Shown here one piece after another: positions 56,936-64,000 of a stretch of 64,000 bases of DNA. A program made the position numbers and the translations under genes. Each line of letters opens with the position of its first letter. The stretch's first letter is position 1. A model generated the notes under the pieces. It had not been told where the DNA came from, did no database searches, and was given only the letters and a program-made list of their open reading frames with translations. Origin of the DNA: Shewanella sp. Arc9-LZ (GTDB lineage: Bacteria > Pseudomonadota > Gammaproteobacteria > Enterobacterales > Shewanellaceae); NCBI RefSeq assembly GCF_010092445.1, contig NZ_CP048031.1:124001-188000 (forward strand), written 5' to 3'.

Positions 56936-57369
56936 TGCGTCTAAATACTCTATCTCCAGCAGCAGGTTCTAAATCTGCTCCTAAGCGTGTAGGCCGTGGT
57001 ATCGGTTCAGGTTTAGGTAAAACAGCGGGACGTGGCCATAAAGGTCAGAAGTCTCGTTCAGGCGGCGGTGTTCGCGTCGGTTTCGAAGGTGGTCAAATGC
57101 CACTTAAGATTCGTTTACCTAAGTTTGGCTTTACTTCGCGTCGCGCTTTGGTAACAGCTGAAGTTCGTTTACTCGAACTAGCAAAAGTTAACGGTGATGT
57201 TGTCGATTTGAATGCACTGAAAGATGCGAACGTTATTACTCGCAACATCCAGTTTGCGAAAATCGTTCTTTCAGGTACCATTGACCGCCCAGTGACTGTA
57301 AAAGGTCTCAAGGTAACCAAAGGTGCTCGTGCAGCTATTGAAGCTGCCGGTGGCAAGATCGAGGAATAA
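56935..57369 (+). CDS. rplO: 50S ribosomal protein L15
   Basis: 144 residues; glycine- and lysine-rich N-terminal extension that threads the 50S, then a globular domain. Followed by secY after 7 bp. Confidence 0.98.
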   Translation: MRLNTLSPAAGSKSAPKRVGRGIGSGLGKTAGRGHKGQKSRSGGGVRVGFEGGQMPLKIRLPKFGFTSRRALVTAEVRLLELAKVNGDVVDLNALKDANVITRNIQFAKIVLSGTIDRPVTVKGLKVTKGARAAIEAAGGKIEE

Positions 57370-57376
57370 TACGTCG

Positions 57377-58717
57377 ATGGCAAAACCAGGACTTGATTTA
57401 AAAAGCGCGAAAGGCGGTTTATCTGAACTGAAAACTCGTCTTCTGTTCGTGATTGGTGCGATTATCGTCTTTAGAGCCGGTTCGTTCGTGCCAATTCCTG
57501 GTATTGACGCAGCTGTATTGGCAGAGCTTTTTGCTCAGCAAAAAGATACCATCCTTGGCATGTTTAACATGTTCTCGGGTGGTGCCTTAGAGCGTGCTTC
57601 TATCTTCGCATTGGGTATTATGCCGTATATTTCGGCATCTATCATTATGCAGTTATTGACTGTTGTGCATCCTGCACTCGCTGAATTGAAAAAGGAAGGC
57701 GAATCAGGACGTAAGAAAATCAGTCAATATACTAGATATGGCACACTCGTGTTGGGTACGCTGCAATCTGTCGGTATTGCAACGGGTTTACCAAATCTGA
57801 TGCCTGGTCTTGTGGCCAATCCCGGATTTGGTTTCTACTTTGTTGCAGTTGTGAGCTTAGTAACAGGAACAATGTTCCTTATGTGGCTAGGTGAGCAAAT
57901 TACCGAACGTGGTATTGGTAATGGTATCTCGATTTTAATTTTCGCAGGTATTGTTGCTGGTCTACCATCGGCCATCGGCTCAACGGCTGAGCAGGCGCGT
58001 CAAGGTGACATGAATGTATTAGTACTACTGTTGCTCGCAGTGATTGTATTTGCTGTAACTTATTTAGTGGTATTTGTGGAACGTGGTCAACGTCGTATCG
58101 TCGTTAACTACGCTAAACGTCAACAAGGCCGTAAGGTTTTTGCAGCGCAAAGCACACATTTACCTTTAAAAATAAATATGGCAGGTGTGATTCCACCAAT
58201 CTTTGCTTCCAGCATTATTTTGTTTCCAGGTACACTGGCTCAGTGGTTTGGACAAAATGAGTCTATGTCATGGTTAAGCGATTTCGCTTTAGCTGTGTCA
58301 CCAGGACAACCGCTGTATTCATTATTGTATGCGACAGCAATCATCTTTTTCTGTTTCTTCTATACTGCGTTGGTTTTTAACCCTCGTGAAACAGCAGATA
58401 ACTTGAAAAAGAGTGGTGCATTCATTCCTGGGATCCGTCCCGGAGAACAGACTTCGCGTTACATTGATAAAGTAATGACACGTTTAACCTTAGCGGGTGC
58501 GTTGTATATTACCTTTATCTGCTTAATTCCGGAGTTCATGTTAATTGCGTGGAAAGTACAGTTCTATTTTGGCGGTACTTCGCTACTAATTATAGTAGTC
58601 GTAATCATGGACTTCATGGCTCAGGTTCAGACCCATATGATGTCCCATCAATATGAGTCTGTGATGAAGAAAGCTAATCTTGTTAACAAAGCCAATTTAG
58701 ACCGCTTTGGAAAATAA
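57377..58717 (+). CDS. secY: Preprotein translocase subunit SecY
   Basis: 446 residues with ten membrane helices, the protein-conducting channel that works with SecE (also in this window, at 31361). I chose the ATG at 57377 ([14 protein letters not shown]); the 18 upstream codons overlap rplO. The cytoplasmic loops with [14 protein letters not shown] and [16 protein letters not shown] are typical. rpmJ follows after 23 bp. Confidence 0.98.
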   Translation: MAKPGLDLKSAKGGLSELKTRLLFVIGAIIVFRAGSFVPIPGIDAAVLAELFAQQKDTILGMFNMFSGGALERASIFALGIMPYISASIIMQLLTVVHPALAELKKEGESGRKKISQYTRYGTLVLGTLQSVGIATGLPNLMPGLVANPGFGFYFVAVVSLVTGTMFLMWLGEQITERGIGNGISILIFAGIVAGLPSAIGSTAEQARQGDMNVLVLLLLAVIVFAVTYLVVFVERGQRRIVVNYAKRQQGRKVFAAQSTHLPLKINMAGVIPPIFASSIILFPGTLAQWFGQNESMSWLSDFALAVSPGQPLYSLLYATAIIFFCFFYTALVFNPRETADNLKKSGAFIPGIRPGEQTSRYIDKVMTRLTLAGALYITFICLIPEFMLIAWKVQFYFGGTSLLIIVVVIMDFMAQVQTHMMSHQYESVMKKANLVNKANLDRFGK

Positions 58718-58740
58718 GATTGCTTTTACGGAGTGATGAA

Positions 58741-58854
58741 ATGAAAGTTCGAGCTTCCGTGAAGAAGATCTGCCGTAATTGCAAGATCGTCAAGCGTAGT
58801 GGTGTTGTACGCGTTATATGTGTTGAACCAAAACACAAACAGCGTCAAGGCTAA
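58741..58854 (+). CDS. rpmJ: 50S ribosomal protein L36
   Basis: 37 residues, [20 protein letters not shown] and on to EPKHKQRQG. Zinc-ribbon (C+) form with the CxxC pair CRNC, a later Cys and a His. The start has ACGGAGTG upstream. It closes the spc operon after secY. Confidence 0.95.
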   Translation: MKVRASVKKICRNCKIVKRSGVVRVICVEPKHKQRQG

Positions 58855-58862
58855 GAAAGAAG

Positions 58863-58892
58863 TTTGGTCAGCTCAATAATGGGCTGACCAAA
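58863..58892 (+). terminator. Hairpin after rpmJ
   Basis: 12-bp stem TTTGGTCAGCTC with GGGCTGACCAAA (two wobbles), AATAAT loop, followed by a weak AATATTGTTT. A partial terminator at the spc-alpha boundary is likely. Confidence 0.6.
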
Positions 58893-58972
58893 ATATTGTT
58901 TGCAAATCTGTCGTCTGTCGAGTATCCTTTCGGGCTTTTCGCAGATGGCCTTTAACTTTAAGGAGTGCATAG
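58893..58972 (+). promoter_or_regulatory. Alpha operon leader (S4-binding ribosome binding site)
   Basis: The 80 bases before rpsM end in TTAAGGAGTGCATAGTGGCC, which matches the Escherichia coli alpha operon leader almost base for base, and contain the hairpins (ATCCTTTCGGGCTTTT, TTTCGCAGATGG) from which the S4-binding pseudoknot is built. S4, encoded by rpsD in this operon, would repress translation here. Confidence 0.7.
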
Positions 58973-59328
58973 TGGCCCGTATCGCTGGCATTAACATTCC
59001 TGATCAAAAGCATACAGTCATTGCGTTGACTGCTATTTTTGGTATTGGACGTACACGCGCTAGAGCAATCTGCGCATCTACTTCAATTGCTGAAGATGCT
59101 AAGATCAAGGAATTGAGCGAAGCTCAAATAGATATCCTACGCGAAGAAGTCGCCAAATACACTGTAGAAGGTGACTTGCGTCGTGAGATTTCAATGAACA
59201 TCAAGCGTCTTATGGATCTTGGTTGTTATCGTGGTCTCCGCCATCGTCGTAGCCTGCCCCTTCGTGGGCAACGTACTAAGACCAATGCGCGTACGCGTAA
59301 AGGTCCACGTAAGCCAATAAGAAAGTAA
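58972..59328 (+). CDS. rpsM: 30S ribosomal protein S13
   Basis: 118 residues from a GTG start ([11 protein letters not shown]), with AAGGAG upstream; the ORF extends 24 codons into the leader, which is regulatory and not coding. First gene of the alpha operon. Contacts the P-site tRNA with its basic tail [13 protein letters not shown]. Confidence 0.97.
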   Translation: MARIAGINIPDQKHTVIALTAIFGIGRTRARAICASTSIAEDAKIKELSEAQIDILREEVAKYTVEGDLRREISMNIKRLMDLGCYRGLRHRRSLPLRGQRTKTNARTRKGPRKPIRK

Positions 59329-59345
59329 CGGGAAGGTAAACCAAA

Positions 59346-59738
59346 ATGGCTAAAGTTCCGTCACGTTCTCCGCGTAAGCGCGTACGTAAACAGGTTGCAG
59401 ATGGCATGGCTCATATCCATGCGTCTTTCAACAACACAATTGTCACCATTACGGATCGTCAAGGTAATGCGTTGTCATGGGCTACCTCAGGTGGTTCTGG
59501 TTTCCGTGGTTCACGTAAATCAACACCATTCGCTGCGCAGGTTGCTGCTGAGCGTGCAGGTATTGCTGCTCAAGACTACGGTGTTAAAAACCTTGAAGTT
59601 TTCGTGAAGGGTCCTGGTCCAGGTCGTGAATCAGCCATTCGTGCGCTGAACGCTGTTGGTTATAAAATTACCAACATTACCGATGTGACGCCTATCCCTC
59701 ATAATGGCTGTCGTCCACCTAAAAAGCGTCGTGTATAA
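59346..59738 (+). CDS. rpsK: 30S ribosomal protein S11
   Basis: 130 residues, one more than in Escherichia coli. Conserved [19 protein letters not shown] and the C-terminal [18 protein letters not shown], which forms part of the platform near the mRNA exit. Confidence 0.98.
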   Translation: MAKVPSRSPRKRVRKQVADGMAHIHASFNNTIVTITDRQGNALSWATSGGSGFRGSRKSTPFAAQVAAERAGIAAQDYGVKNLEVFVKGPGPGRESAIRALNAVGYKITNITDVTPIPHNGCRPPKKRRV

Positions 59739-59770
59739 CACTGCGTATATAGGATAGTTGGAGAAAGATC

Positions 59771-60391
59771 ATGGCAAGATACTTGGGTCCCAAGCTCAAG
59801 CTCAGCCGCAGAGAAGGTACAGACCTTTTCCTAAAAAGCGGTGTGAGAGCAATCGATTCGAAGTGTAAGCTAGAAACTGCACCTGGACAACATGGCGCAC
59901 GTAAGCCACGTTTGTCTGAGTATGGTATTCAGTTACGCGAGAAACAAAAAGTTCGTCGTATTTATGGTGTGCTAGAAAAGCAATTCCGTAACTACTACAA
60001 AGAAGCTGCACGTCTAAAAGGCAATACTGGTGAAAACCTTTTGCAACTTTTAGAAGTCCGCCTAGATAACGTCGTTTATCGTATGGGTTTCGGTTCTACT
60101 CGTGCAGAATCACGTCAGCTAGTAAGCCATAAATCTGTTATGGTTAACGGTCGTGTTGTTAACATTCCGTCATTCAAAGTGTCTGCGAATGATGTTGTAA
60201 GCATCCGTGAAAAGTCACGTACTCAAGCTCGTATTAAAGCGGCTTTAGAAGTGGCTGGTCAACGCGAAAAGCCTACATGGGTAGAAGTCGACAATGCGAA
60301 AATGGAAGGTGCTTTCAAGCGCGTTCCAGAACGTAGCGATTTGTCTGCGGATATTAACGAACAGCTGATCGTCGAGCTTTACTCTAAGTAA
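59771..60391 (+). CDS. rpsD: 30S ribosomal protein S4
   Basis: 206 residues, same as Escherichia coli. Primary assembly protein and repressor of the alpha operon. S4 domain with [20 protein letters not shown]. No zinc cysteines. Confidence 0.98.
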
Positions 60392-60415
60392 AGCTAACAA
60401 ACAAGAGAGGACACA

Positions 60416-61405
60416 ATGCAGGGTTCTGTTACAGAATTTCTTAAACCGCGTCTCGTTGATATTGAGCAGGTTAATTCAACTCGCGCCAAAGTTACACTAG
60501 AGCCACTAGAACGTGGTTTTGGCCATACCTTAGGTAACGCGTTGCGTCGCATCCTATTGTCGTCTATGCCTGGCTGTGCAGTTACTGAAGTCGAAATTGA
60601 CGGCGTACTGCATGAATACAGCAGTAAGGAAGGCGTACAAGAAGATATCCTTGAGATATTGCTTAATCTTAAGGGATTAGCAGTGACCATCGAGGGTAAA
60701 GACGAGGCTTTGCTTACATTAAGCAAGTCCGGCACAGGCCCTGTTACAGCAGCAGATATCACACATGATGGTGATGTTACCATCGTGAATCCTGATCATG
60801 TTATCTGTCACTTGACTGGTAACAATGATATCAGCATGCGTATCCGCGTTGAGCGTGGTCGTGGTTATGTGCCAGCTTCGGCTCGTGCACAGACTGAAGA
60901 CGATGATCGCCCAATCGGTCGTTTGCTGGTTGATGCTTCTTTTTCACCTGTTGCTCGCATTGCTTATAATGTTGAAGCCGCTCGTGTTGAACAGCGTACT
61001 GACTTAGACAAACTTGTGATAGATATGACCACAAACGGTACTATCGATCCTGAGGAAGCAATTCGTCGTTCTGCAACAATTTTAGCTGAACAGCTAGATG
61101 CGTTTGTTGAACTACGTGATGTTACTGAGCAGGCTGTTGTAGAAGAGAAACCGGAGTTTGATCCGATTTTGCTGCGTCCTGTCGACGATTTAGAGCTAAC
61201 TGTACGTTCGGCTAACTGTTTAAAAGCCGAAGCGATTCATTACATCGGAGATCTGGTACAACGCACTGAAGTTGAGTTGCTCAAGACCCCTAACTTAGGT
61301 AAGAAATCTCTTACTGAAATTAAGGATGTTTTAGCGTCTCGCGGACTGTCGTTAGGTATGCGTCTAGAAAACTGGCCTCCGGCTAGTTTAGCTGACGACC
61401 TATAA
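60416..61405 (+). CDS. rpoA: RNA polymerase alpha subunit RpoA
   Basis: 329 residues as in Escherichia coli. N-terminal dimerisation domain ([23 protein letters not shown]) and a C-terminal helix-hairpin-helix domain that binds UP elements and activators ([19 protein letters not shown]). Encoded among ribosomal genes, as usual. Confidence 0.98.
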
Positions 61406-61445
61406 GTCTCAGGTTAGTACAGATTTAGGTTATAAGGATTAGGTC

Positions 61446-61841
61446 ATGCGCCATCGTAAGAGTGGTCGTCAACTAAACCGCAACAGCAGTCATCGCCAAG
61501 CTATGTTCCGTAACATGGCTTGTTCAATAGTTCGTCATGAGATTATCAAGACAACTGTAGCTAAAGCGAAAGAACTGCGTCGCGTTGTTGAACCTCTAAT
61601 AACACTTGCTAAAGTTGACAGCGTTGCAAATCGCCGTTTAGCTTTCGCTCGTACCCGCGACGCTGAAGTTGTAGGTAAGTTATTTACTGAATTGGGTCCA
61701 CGCTTCCAGGAACGTCCTGGTGGTTACACCCGTATTCTTAAGTGCGGTCTACGTACCGGTGATAAAGCCCCAATGGCTTACATCGAGTTAGTAGGTCGTC
61801 CTGAAGCTGCTGAAGCTGTTGAAGTTGAAGCTGCTGAGTAA
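61446..61841 (+). CDS. rplQ: 50S ribosomal protein L17
   Basis: 131 residues; N-terminal [17 protein letters not shown] typical. The C-terminus is an acidic Glu/Ala tail. Last gene of the alpha operon. Confidence 0.98.
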   Translation: MRHRKSGRQLNRNSSHRQAMFRNMACSIVRHEIIKTTVAKAKELRRVVEPLITLAKVDSVANRRLAFARTRDAEVVGKLFTELGPRFQERPGGYTRILKCGLRTGDKAPMAYIELVGRPEAAEAVEVEAAE

Positions 61842-61855
61842 TTAATTACTCACCG

Positions 61856-61885
61856 AAAAACCGAGCCTAGGCTCGGTTTTTTTTT
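61856..61885 (+). terminator. Terminator of the alpha operon
   Basis: AAAAACCGAGCC-TA-GGCTCGGTTTTT, continuing into nine T. Ends the ribosomal cluster. Confidence 0.92.
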
Positions 61886-63126
61886 ATCTTTTTTTAACTT
61901 CGACTTTGTTTCAAACATCATATCTTTTTAGCTGCAATCCATATCCATTTATTGTACAACTTGGTAAATGTCTACTATTTATGCGTAATCTTGTATCTGA
62001 TTATTTTCACAATCGCTCTCAGCTCGGTCAACGAGATGAACCCAATACTCATTTTCTTGATTCTCTGATCCGATATGTGTCGTGCAACTCTGTTTAGTAA
62101 AATCGTATTATTGTGTTTGTATTAAGGACATATTAGCAACGTTAACCATGTCTAAGCTTAAGTCGATAATACCAAGTACAAGACGTTAAAGTTGTTCTTA
62201 TGTTTGCAACAATGGCTATTCCATTTAAGCCAATACTCACAGGTTTTGAGTTGCAAACGAACCTTCAACAGAGTTGGTCGAATCAATTACTGTATGTGTA
62301 ATATTTTACTGATGTAGGAATATGGCTGACGGCGGGAATGCAATGCTGGATCTGTTACTTAACATCACGTTAAGGCTGCGTATTCGACTTGATTAACGTA
62401 CTTTGAAGTTATACTGAATGACTAGCTTATATGATGCCATTATTGTTAACCGTGGCGTGTAGACATGCTACATAGGTCTTACCATAACTAACTATTATCT
62501 ATTTGGCATCAGCTTGGAATCATAAATGGTCATCAAATTCTCCTTTGTATTGCCAACTGTATTGCATTACTTGCAATAGGTTAGTAATGACGCACCTCTG
62601 CGCCTAGTTAAAAAAAATGACAAGTTTGATATGAAATAGGCCGAATATTGTCATTTTGCCTTACCTATCTCACTTATAAACCTGAATTGAGGTTATTTGG
62701 CATTATTGAGCTGATGTCAAAAATAGAAAATATGGATTAGTCTATAGGTTAAAGCCGTTGTGCTGTGGTTCAAAATCATTGAATCAAAACTGGAAACACA
62801 ATAAATAGAAGGGTTTTATTGAAACCAGAGTTGTTCATAATCCGATAGGCTTTCATTACAGGTATGACTTACTGTGACTGGCATTGTTCAGTACGCGGAA
62901 AATAAGCATACTTTTAATAGAGACACAACATTTTCAGTTAAGCAGTATTTTACCTTAAATGGATATAATGGTTTTTTGCACCGTCACATCATTGTTTCAT
63001 ATTCTTGCTGAAAATCTTAATGTAAAACTGACAATAGGTTATAAACCTATGTTCAAAGTATTCTCTCCGCAATGAGTAGCTAAAATAATAGCAACTATTT
63101 GTCGATAACAATTGAAATTTCATTCA
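61886..63126. other. 1.2-kb region without a convincing gene
   Basis: AT-rich, between the rplQ terminator and the ccm genes. The longest frame, 63 codons from TTG at 61906 on the plus strand, has no ribosome binding site and no recognisable domain. A 9-bp inverted repeat (GTTTGCAAC 62202-62210, GTTGCAAAC 62250-62258) is present. On the minus strand GGAGAA stands just upstream of an ATG (62533) that opens a 12-codon frame ending in TAA (62498-62533). The region may contain the wreck of a gene; nothing can be named. Confidence 0.6.
62531..62610 (-). promoter_or_regulatory. Possible lysine-riboswitch fragment before a broken start
   Basis: Reading the minus strand, AACTAGGCGCAGAGGTGCGTC (62609-62589) resembles the 5' conserved core of lysine riboswitches (AGAGGTGCG), then a stem CATTACT/AGTAATG, then AAAGGAGAATTTGATG. 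The complete riboswitch is about 170 bases and the distal conserved parts are missing, so if real this is a deletion remnant. The match is by eye and short. Confidence 0.25.
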
Positions 63127-63127
63127 T

Positions 63128-63152
63128 AAAAAAGCCTCCGAAGAGGCTTTTT
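63128..63152 (-). terminator. Terminator downstream of ccmE
   Basis: On the minus strand GCCTC, TTCG, GAGGC with an A-run before and TTTTTT after: strong stem 63129-63138 with 63143-63152, UUCG loop. Placed 15 bases after the ccmE stop. Confidence 0.88.
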
Positions 63153-63166
63153 ATTACAAATAGACT

Positions 63167-63652
63167 TTATTTATCTTCTAGAGCTTTTTGATTATAGGTC
63201 GGTTTTTCATGCGTTTGACCCATAGCTTCAGCAACTTCAGGTGGCATGTAATTTTCATCATGCTTAGCGAGTACTTCAGTGGCCTCTAGTTTTCCTGACT
63301 CAACCAGTACACCCTGGGCAACGATACCTTGACCTTCTCTAAATAAGTCTGGTAATAAATCGTCGTATGTAACGGATACAGTCCCACCCGCTGAATCATG
63401 TACAGCAAATTCAACGTGTAAGCTGTCTGGGTCGCGTTTCATCGATCCCATTGTTACCATGCCACCGATTCGGATCCGTTGTCCAAGCTCTGGCTTTACA
63501 CCCGTATCGTTTTTACCGTGGGTAATTTCATACGGTGTATAGAATAAATTCAAATTTGAATTTAGTGCGTACAATAGTAATGATGCAACAGCAGCAACGC
63601 CCGCAATCAATGCAACGGCAAGGGTTAATCTCTTTTTACGTCTTGGATTCAC
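63167..63652 (-). CDS. ccmE: Cytochrome c maturation heme chaperone CcmE
   Basis: 161 residues: an N-terminal membrane anchor ([23 protein letters not shown]) and a periplasmic OB-fold. His131 in AKHDENYMP is the residue that binds heme covalently (His130 in Escherichia coli). It passes heme from CcmC to CcmF. The start overlaps the end of ccmD by 17 bases. A large set of c-type cytochromes is expected in a Shewanella. Confidence 0.96.
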   Translation of the reverse strand: MNPRRKKRLTLAVALIAGVAAVASLLLYALNSNLNLFYTPYEITHGKNDTGVKPELGQRIRIGGMVTMGSMKRDPDSLHVEFAVHDSAGGTVSVTYDDLLPDLFREGQGIVAQGVLVESGKLEATEVLAKHDENYMPPEVAEAMGQTHEKPTYNQKALEDK

Positions 63653-63848
63653 GGTTATTACCTCTTGTTTCTTTCAGGCGTTGTTCACGCGTTATCTTTT
63701 TAGCAATTTCGATCAGGACTTTACGTTTTTGTCTGATACTCAGGATTATTAATGTGGCTAGACAGCCGAACGTTACACCATAGGATAGCCAAACATAAAA
63801 TGCGTAACCGCCCATATCAAGAAAATCTTTAAATGAATCAAATTGCAT
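63636..63848 (-). CDS. ccmD: Cytochrome c maturation protein CcmD
   Basis: 70 residues from the ATG at 63848 ([19 protein letters not shown]), with GAGGAGG upstream on the minus strand; the frame is open 13 codons further but that part overlaps ccmC. One membrane helix ([15 protein letters not shown]) and a basic C-terminus. It helps release holo-CcmE from the CcmABC complex. ccmD and ccmC share bases at TAATG. Confidence 0.9.
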   Translation of the reverse strand: MQFDSFKDFLDMGGYAFYVWLSYGVTFGCLATLIILSIRQKRKVLIEIAKKITREQRLKETRGNNRESKT

Positions 63849-64000
63849 TATTTTGCCTCCTCTGCGGTTGCTAAGTCTCTCACCCAAGGGCGCATGCCAT
63901 TGCGAGCAAGGATCTCTGTTCTATAGCGGATCAAGGTGATCGCTCCAATCATCATCCCAAACCCGAAGATATTAATTAACAGTGGGTATAACATATCGGT
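63848..64000 (-). CDS. ccmC: Heme exporter/heme-handling protein CcmC, C-terminal end
   Basis: The last 50 residues are in the window, ending in RDLATAEEAK. A final membrane helix (LLINIFGFGMMIGAITL) and the conserved RTEIL segment identify it. CcmC loads heme onto CcmE. Its 5' end lies beyond base 64000, and the ABC subunits would follow. Confidence 0.88.
   Translation of the reverse strand, partial: TDMLYPLLINIFGFGMMIGAITLIRYRTEILARNGMRPWVRDLATAEEAK

Noticed and set aside
61906..62097. 63-codon frame after the rplQ terminator
   Set aside because: TTG start without Shine-Dalgarno and no recognisable domain; kept only as part of the gene-free region.

Overview
The window looks like a conserved core segment of a cold- or marine-type Shewanella chromosome (Gammaproteobacteria, Alteromonadales). 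This is inferred from gene order and protein character: a gsp type II secretion operon leading into a yrfG/nudE/cysQ block, an rrn operon followed by murB-birA-coaA-tRNA cluster-tufB-secE-nusG, the rpl/rpo, str, S10, spc and alpha ribosomal operons in the usual order, and then ccm cytochrome c maturation genes. No phage, transposon, integron or CRISPR array is visible. No database search was possible, so the species is not assigned.

Layout. 1-7563: the end of gspE and then gspF-G-H-I-J-K-L-M-N (type II secretion), closed by a terminator. 7733-9989: a GMP/IMP-type HAD nucleotidase (minus), nudE and cysQ. 10292-12447: mnmH and selD on the minus strand (selenium use in tRNA). 12645-15102: a TetR regulator overlapping a two-domain MFS transporter/PlsC acyltransferase. 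15182-17065: a delta-9-type desaturase and a divergent fabR sharing a perfect 18-bp palindrome. 17130-19627: trmA, murI and a membrane-anchored RRM protein. 19864-25892: a complete rRNA operon with two promoters, boxA sites, long 16S and 23S processing stems, 16S, tRNA-Ile, tRNA-Ala, 23S, 5S and a terminator. A decayed second 5S tail follows. 26247-29210: murB, birA and coaA. 29434-29795: tRNA-Thr, tRNA-Tyr, tRNA-Gly and a damaged fourth tRNA at the thrT position. 29909-43330: tufB, secE-nusG, rplK-rplA, rplJ-rplL-rpoB-rpoC. 43508-47865: rpsL-rpsG-fusA-tufA. 48219-61841: S10, spc and alpha operons. 61886-63126: a 1.2-kb stretch without a convincing gene. 63167-64000: ccmE, ccmD and the end of ccmC on the minus strand.

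How it works together. Most of the window makes and regulates the translation and transcription machinery: rRNA, tRNAs, ribosomal proteins, EF-Tu, EF-G, RNA polymerase, NusG and the SecY/SecE translocon. Classical autoregulatory leaders can be recognised before rplJ, before rpsJ and before rpsM, and a likely one before rplK. The secretion genes at the left, the membrane-lipid genes (desaturase, FabR, acyltransferase fusion) and the ccm genes at the right serve the envelope and respiration.

Most of the window is ordinary. The points most worth a second look are the damaged thrT-like tRNA with anticodon AAT, the FabR-type operator shared with a desaturase, a terminator-like hairpin inside the rRNA operon, a 5S remnant, the transporter-acyltransferase fusion with an overlapping regulator, and the gene-free 1.2-kb region with a possible riboswitch fragment.
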